Shown here: one piece after another, positions 58,345 through 64,000 of the stretch | Numbering within the stretch: position 1 is the stretch's first letter | Layout: each line of letters starts with the position of its first letter | NCBI GenBank assembly: GCA_964019155.1 | Contig: OZ025240.1 | Span: forward strand, 20,311,521 to 20,375,520 | Source: Osedax fenrisi | Lineage: Eukaryota; Annelida; Polychaeta; Sabellida; Siboglinidae | Length of the DNA stretch: 64,000 bases | Direction of reading: 5' to 3' | Position numbers and translations under genes: made by a program | The notes under the pieces: model-generated | Told to the model about the DNA's origin: nothing | Databases searched by the model: none | Seen by the model: only the letters and a program-made list of their open reading frames with translations

Positions 58345-58875
58345 CGATATTTGTATAATACCAAATATTATAATAAAGGAGTATGCGGGAGTTAGATATG
58401 TAGATTATTTTTTAAATTGAGAAGTTTTTGTTTATAAACATTTTAGGAATATTAAAAATGAATATTAATAATATGTATTATTATAATAGTATTAGTTATA
58501 TTATATATTATTTATATATATATATTAATGTCAATTATAATGTAAGAATATTACAATTATTAAACTATTAAATTTATTGATTTAATATAATATTAAAATA
58601 TTAAATAAAATCACATTTTTTCTAAATTATTTAGTAAATAAGTCATAAAATAAATATTAATAAATGATTTTATATATCAAGCATATTATTAAAGCACTAT
58701 ATTTATATTGACCTCATAACCAATATAATTTTATATATTAGACGAAAATGATATTTTTTATGAAGTAAATATAAATATAGTGATTTCATAATATGCTTAA
58801 TATATAAAAGCAAGTATTAATATTTATGTTATGTTATATTGTATATTATACATATTATATATATATATATATAAT
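58345..58875. other. AT-rich interval, no gene seen
   Basis: No feature recognised apart from short A/T repeats, including an inverted pair 'atataaatatagtgatttca' near 58690-58800. Confidence 0.45.
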
Positions 58876-59465
58876 CAGTAAAACTTCTCTATAAGAAACC
58901 TCTTTATAAGAAAAACCTCTTTATAAGAAAATTGTTTACACATTTAGTTGGAATTCAACCTTTTCTACATTAAAAAACCTCTTTATAAGAAAATGTTATA
59001 AGAAAAATATAAGAAAAACCTCTTTATAAGAAACTTATTGTATACAAAATATAAAAAATAATTACATATAAATAGAATTATTATATATTGATAACAATTA
59101 TAGAAATTAATTATTATATAAGATATTTTTTTTCTTACAAATATTTTATATTACATAAATAGCTCAAAATGAATTAAAATTAATTAATAATTGTTATTGT
59201 ATATCCATACATTTATTAAAATTTATCAAAATTAATTAATAAATGTTATTTTTAAATACATATCTAAAATATTCTTTTGATTAATACTTATAAATAAATA
59301 TAAATAAATATACTATATATATATATAACCTATAGGTTATATAATGCATTTTCAATTATAAATTAATTCTTAAAATCATTGGAAAAGTAAAAACCTCTTT
59401 ATAAGAAAACCTCTCTATAAGAAAAAAAGTACTGAAAAAAAATAGTTTCTTATAGAGAGGTTTTA

Positions 59466-59468
<3 letters not shown>
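58876..59468. mobile_element. Pogo/Tigger-like MITE, second copy
   Basis: Ends CAGTAAAACTTCTCTATAAG and (inverted) CAGTAAAACCTCTCTATAAG. The same 'aacctctttataagaaa' repeats as 38654-39495 and the same 'ataacctataggttatataa' segment. The transposase N-terminus of the first copy is deleted here. It abuts (TA)n at 59470. Confidence 0.85.
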
Positions 59469-59532
<64 letters not shown>

Positions 59533-59533
<1 letters not shown>

Positions 59534-61490
59534 TACCAGGTCGATCTTGCTCGGCATAACATGACATGTTTTCTTCATTTATCTCTGTATCCTATTGTCG
59601 TCTTCAGTTCAAGTATATAGCATCCGCTGTCGTCTCTATGTTTCGCAGTATACGTCTTATGCGGCCGTCCAGGTTTTCGTTTTCCATGTTGAGGTTCACA
59701 TAGAAGCAGATCATTTATTCTCTACTTCGCCAATAATGTCACGTGAAACGCATCCTATGTTATCTAATTGCAATCGTTATCTTTGGGATATTTTCATATA
59801 ATTCAATATTATACGTATTGTATAGAATTCTTATATTTAATCAATCAATCCTTTTCACTAAAAAAAAGATGTTAAAGTCCATGTTATGGAACTATATTAA
59901 AGGGTGTATTCGACTATGGTCCTAAAGAAAGTTTTTTTCAGCTTTATAGAAAGATTAGATTTCCATTTTAATGTCATACTGTTTTACGGCCCGTGCCTGA
60001 CCTATCCTTACATTAACGTAATGATCAATAGATGCGAAATATCTTCCAAGATACTTTAAATGGTGTACTTGTTTGATGATTTTACCCTTTAGACTTGTTA
60101 TACCATTATTATTGTTCTGGATTAGAGAGATATATTCCGTATTGTCTGAGTTTACACGTAATACTCTTTCTGCCGCGACTCCTTCGATTTTATGTAGCAT
60201 TGTATATGCATATTTAACGTTGTCTGACGTAATGACTAAACCATCAGCATAATCAGTGTCAGTTATGTATATTGCATGATGTCGACTACTCATTCGTTTT
60301 TTTAATGTGAGACCGAGTGGTTTGTTATCATCTAGTGATTTTCTGATAAGACATAGTCTAGACATATTAATAAAAGGAAGGGTGCAAGCTTCTCTCCTTG
60401 TAATACACCAGTAGTTATCTCGAAGTATGATGTATCTACATATGACGATCTATCCATTGATCTTGTATCTCGATAGAGTATCATAACTGTTTCTACTATT
60501 TCTGTGGATATTCCATACGCAGAGAGAATATTTTTCATTTTACCGCGATGTGTCAAATCAAATGCTTTGGCGAAGACTACAAATAATAGTGTAATTCTTT
60601 GATTTTACTTCTTCAATTATTCGTCGGATTGTCAATATTTGTCCTGTGATTGATCTATTCTGGCGGAAACCCTTCTGATTTTTCCGTAGGATAACTTCGA
60701 TTTCTTACTCGTTAGAGTTATTCCTATATACTTGTTGGCCTGAGAAATGTATCTTTCCTCATTTCTGCAGAAATATATCAATATATTTTGAAATTATATC
60801 AGTTTCCAAACTTCAGCTGGGATTTCATCTAATCCGCAAGATTTGCCATTATTGATTATTTAAGTTGCATTGTTAAGTTCTTGTATAGTAAACATACCTT
60901 TCTCAATATTCAACTCATTATGTATTGGTAGTATATCTTCATCATTATCTGTTATGCTAAGTGGACTTCCGAATAGTTCTTGGAAATGGTTATACCATAG
61001 TTTGAGTCTTTCTCCATTGTTAAATGCTTTTAGTTTTGCTCTGTTCGAGTTCTTTCTATCACTTATTTCATTTTGGAATTTCCTTGGATTAGAATATTAT
61101 TTATTTATATATTTGTTTTTTTCTGTTGACATATTTACTCAGTTATGCATCATATGCAGAAGTCAATTCTCTTTCGTTTTATTAATTTTGTCTGATTTTC
61201 AGAAGAGTTTTGTGAATCTATAAGTTGTGGTGCTATATATAAATCTTTGCGTTTTGGACAGATTTATTGGTTTTCCTAGGGTGACCTTTTCTTCTGTTTT
61301 GGCTTTAATGATATATAGGTTTTATCTTATTTAGTTGACAATTTTTTTTTCATGCAGTTTCAACGTATGTGTATGCTGAGTTGGCTGATAATGTTTCTTC
61401 ATTATTTTAGAGAGTATCGAAAATATTTTTAACTTCGATTATGAACTTATTTTGTATATTGGCATTGTTTTTTTAGGTTACTCCAGTACT
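59533..61490 (-). mobile_element. RTE-like LINE, second copy, decayed
   Basis: The minus strand reads VFAKAFDLTHRGKMKNILSA, TTGVLQGEKLAPFLL, then the catalytic box altered to TDYADGLVI (YADD to YADG) and HHLKYLGRYFASID. Below 59800 is a C-terminal GRPHKTYT piece and the shared 3' end 'cttaccaggtcgatcttgct'. The 5' part above 60600 is hardly readable. Same family as 5722-7886, more decayed; the lost second Asp alone would inactivate it. Confidence 0.8.
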
Positions 61491-61523
61491 ACGACTTTAT
61501 TCTATTAGATATATTTGTATTAG

Positions 61524-61582
<59 letters not shown>

Positions 61583-61585
<3 letters not shown>

Positions 61586-62779
61586 TACTGTACAATTTCA
61601 AATCTCAAATATCAAATCTCAAATCTTTTTTTTTCGGTTCGGTTCAAATCTTAAATTTTCGGGTATTTGTAAAGATTTGATGGTCTCAAATCTTTATTTT
61701 AAATTTAGTTTCGGTTCGGGTATCATGTCGGGTAATTGTTCGGGTAACGATCGATTAACATAATTATGTAATAAGTTTCTTACAACTATTTTAAAATATC
61801 CATTAAAATGTATAGATACTATTAATTCGATCATCAGTTATGCCACCTATATGATAATATATTTAAAATAGAATAATGTTATCAAGGACACCATGTCCTT
61901 TATTTATTATCCATTAATAACAATATTTAAAAATTATTACGTATATTCTTCATATCGTACCTACTCTGTACTAATATATAACAATGTTAATTCATAAACC
62001 GTTTAAAACTATATTTGTCTACAAGTACATATTGAATAAATATTTGACACTATGGTATATCTATATATAGTCTAAATATAATATTTATATTTAGCCTTCT
62101 ATATATATAAGCTGTGGTGTATATAGTATATAGGATTCCTCTTACAACTTTACTAAATAGGTTTTAATTACTATATAGGTTTATATAGATATATATGATT
62201 ATTAGAATAGTAACGTATTCAATAATTTAAGTAATTAATAATTATGTAATGTTAATTATTCAATTATAATTTATTAATTAATAATTATTTATCAATTATT
62301 ATTATTAATTAATAATAATTAATTATATATTATTTTAATAATTATTAATTATTTTATTATAATTAATAATTATTTATAAATTAATTATTATTATTATTAA
62401 TTAATAATAATTATTTATTAAATATTATAATTATTTATTAATTATTATAATTATTTATTAATTAATATAATTATTTATTAATTATTATAATTATTTATTA
62501 ATTATTATAATTATTTATTAATTATTATAATTATTTATTAATTATTATAATTAATAATTAATGATAATTATTTATTAATTAATTAATGTATTATTATTAA
62601 TAATAATTAATTAATTAATATCTAATTTTTTTCTTCGTTATGGTATTTTAAAATATTATTAAAAGATTTGAAGTTCTCGAGAACATACCTAAATATGAGA
62701 GATTTGAAGTTCTCGAGAACAACATTTTAAGATTTGAAGTTCTCGAGAACAACACAGTATTTGAAATTTTACAGCACTA
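61583..62779 (-). mobile_element. Non-autonomous hAT element, copy 3 (inverted)
   Basis: Same family as 49392-50895 in opposite orientation: 'cggttcgggtatcatgtcgg' near the left end, the 'aattattataattatttatt' array in the centre, 'agttctcgagaac' repeats near the right. It is inserted in (TA)n, so its 8-bp duplication cannot be distinguished from the repeat. Confidence 0.88.
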
Positions 62780-62810
<31 letters not shown>

Positions 62811-63248
62811 ATCACAATATTATAGAACTTTATTATTTCTAGATAATATATATATATTAAAATGCAATCGTTATAGATATTGTTATTCTAAAAAATTGCA
62901 AATGTCAACACATATGTGTATTATTCGTAATTTTATAAACAATTAATCATAATAATTATAATTATTTTGCAATATAATAAACTACTATCATTAAAACTAA
63001 CCAGAAAGTGGAATATTTTCTTTGTAGCTTATTGAAATAAATCAGTTAAATCATCAAGTTCATCATCAAAATCATAAAAAGTAGATATTTAAAATAATTT
63101 TTAATTATTTATATTTGATAGTAATATATGAAATGTCATCTAATATTTGTGTTGATATTCATTCATATGTGTAATACTTACACCATAGATTTATAGTTTA
63201 CATAGATCGGTATTGCTATATCTTGCCAACGTTAAATTATTGGTCATA

Positions 63249-63308
63249 CATGGTGCCTGGAATGGGGATTTTTGATCTTTAATTGTTGTAAACTTAAGAT
63301 GGCCGACA
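63249..63308 (-). CDS. Candidate first exon, minus strand
   Basis: ATG at 63308-63306 opens exactly 20 codons (MSAILSLQQLKIKNPHSRHH) up to CAT|GTATGA, a reasonable donor. Just upstream is CACGTGAC. The segment is far richer in G+C than its flanks. It would suit the start of the minus-strand gene whose candidate exons lie at 58.3-57.3 kb, but phase 0 here does not directly fit the 58333 exon, so another exon or a different reading would be needed. Confidence 0.35.
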
Positions 63309-63316
63309 TCACGTGA
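63293..63316. promoter_or_regulatory. YY1-like site plus palindromic E-box
   Basis: AAGATGGCC (YY1-like) and TCACGTGA (E-box) lie within 20 bases in an otherwise AT-rich region. Such a pair is typical of promoters at or near a start codon. Direction and use are inferred. Confidence 0.3.
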
Positions 63317-63379
63317 CACATGATATTTCATAACAAATATTTAAATAAATAATATTTATTTTTTACATACATTTGGATT

Positions 63380-63965
63380 ATTTTTCTATATACGATTATA
63401 AAATGCATTTCGATTATATCAAAATAAACATTTATATTTATTTATATTATATATTTATAATGTAATATAATCGCAACACGTAATTTGCTTAAATAATACT
63501 TTATATAGGTAATTTTAAATTACAATTTATCGGTGTATTTTTAAATTCTTATATCGCTTTAATTTTTTCTATATACGCTTATATAGTGCATTTTTATTAT
63601 ATCAAAATTGACATTTATATTTATTTATATTATATATTTAAAATGCACTATAATTGCATTACGTAATTTGATTAAATAATACTTTATATAGGTAATTTTA
63701 AATTACGATTTATCGGTGAACTTTTGAATTCTTAGATCGTTTTAATTTTTCTATATACGCTTATAATGTGCATTTCGATTATATAAATATAAACATTTAT
63801 ATTATATATTTATATCGAAATATAACTGCAACATTTAATTTGATAAATAATACTTTATATAGGTAATTTCAAATTATATTTTATCTGTGATATTTTAAAA
63901 TTCTTAGATCTTTTAAATTGTATTTAAATTATATCAAAATAAACATTTATATTAAATTGTATTAA
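63380..63965. repeat. ~182-bp tandem repeat (about three units)
   Basis: 'ctatatacg(a/c)ttata' starts units at 63387, 63569 and 63751. Each continues with 'cgattatatcaaaataaaca', 'taatactttatataggtaat' and 'aaattcttagatcg'. A partial fourth unit reaches the window edge, so the array may continue outside. Confidence 0.85.
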
Positions 63966-64000
63966 ATATATAAATTACAGTATAATAAAAAACTTTAATT

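Noticed and set aside
63020..63090. Minus-strand acidic peptide YDFDDELDDLTDLFQ before a stop, possible exon
   Set aside because: No AG acceptor lies close upstream, and short Asp-rich frames are easily produced by 'gatgatgaa' repeats.

Overview
The window is strongly AT-rich nuclear DNA from an animal, most likely an invertebrate. The signs are split genes with GT-AG introns, long (TA)n tracts, non-LTR retrotransposons, a tRNA-derived SINE, and PIF/Harbinger, hAT, pogo-like, mariner-type and Helitron-like DNA transposons. I see no bacterial operons, rRNA genes or CRISPR arrays. I cannot name the species. Most of the supplied open frames are (TA)n translations or fragments; the real genes are made of short exons that had to be read by hand.

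Layout. 0.5-3.2 kb: minus-strand exons of a partial RMDN-like paralog (550-615, 2374-2505) plus a frameshifted copy of the penultimate exon (2846-2994). 5.7-7.9 kb: decayed RTE-like LINE, minus. 7.95-8.5 kb: Helitron-like element carrying a 15-bp minisatellite, then a MITE fragment. 9.2-13.3 kb: fairly complete CR1/L2-like LINE, plus. 14.48-30.22 kb: a nine-exon gene on the plus strand encoding a regulator of microtubule dynamics (RMDN/PTPIP51) family protein. All its splice phases agree, and its introns hold a SINE pair, a Helitron-like element, LINE remnants and a hAT transposase scrap. 32.6-42.3 kb: a second CR1/Jockey-type LINE (minus) split by a PIF/Harbinger transposon (34693-41997, TAA target duplication). 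The Harbinger element has a three-exon Myb/SANT-like gene and an apparently intact multi-exon DDE transposase gene. It carries a hAT MITE, a pogo-like element and a further MITE; a mariner-type MITE sits in the flanking LINE.

44.9-54.9 kb: a minus-strand gene end with a terminal transmembrane exon, a 60-nt exon and three copies of a 30-nt phase-1 mini-exon. The mini-exons multiplied through a ~4-kb tandem duplication that also duplicated a hAT element, a Helitron-like element, a SINE fragment and a MITE. Further candidate minus-strand exons lie at 57.3, 57.9, 58.3 and 63.3 kb and may belong to the same gene. 55.1-56.3 kb: a fold-back element. 58.9-62.8 kb: a pogo-like element, a second decayed RTE-like LINE and an inverted hAT copy. 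63.4-64 kb: a ~182-bp tandem repeat.

The two host loci are unrelated in function as far as I can tell. The RMDN gene is the only host gene I can assign confidently. The mini-exon membrane-protein gene is the most unusual host feature, and the Harbinger locus is the best preserved mobile system.
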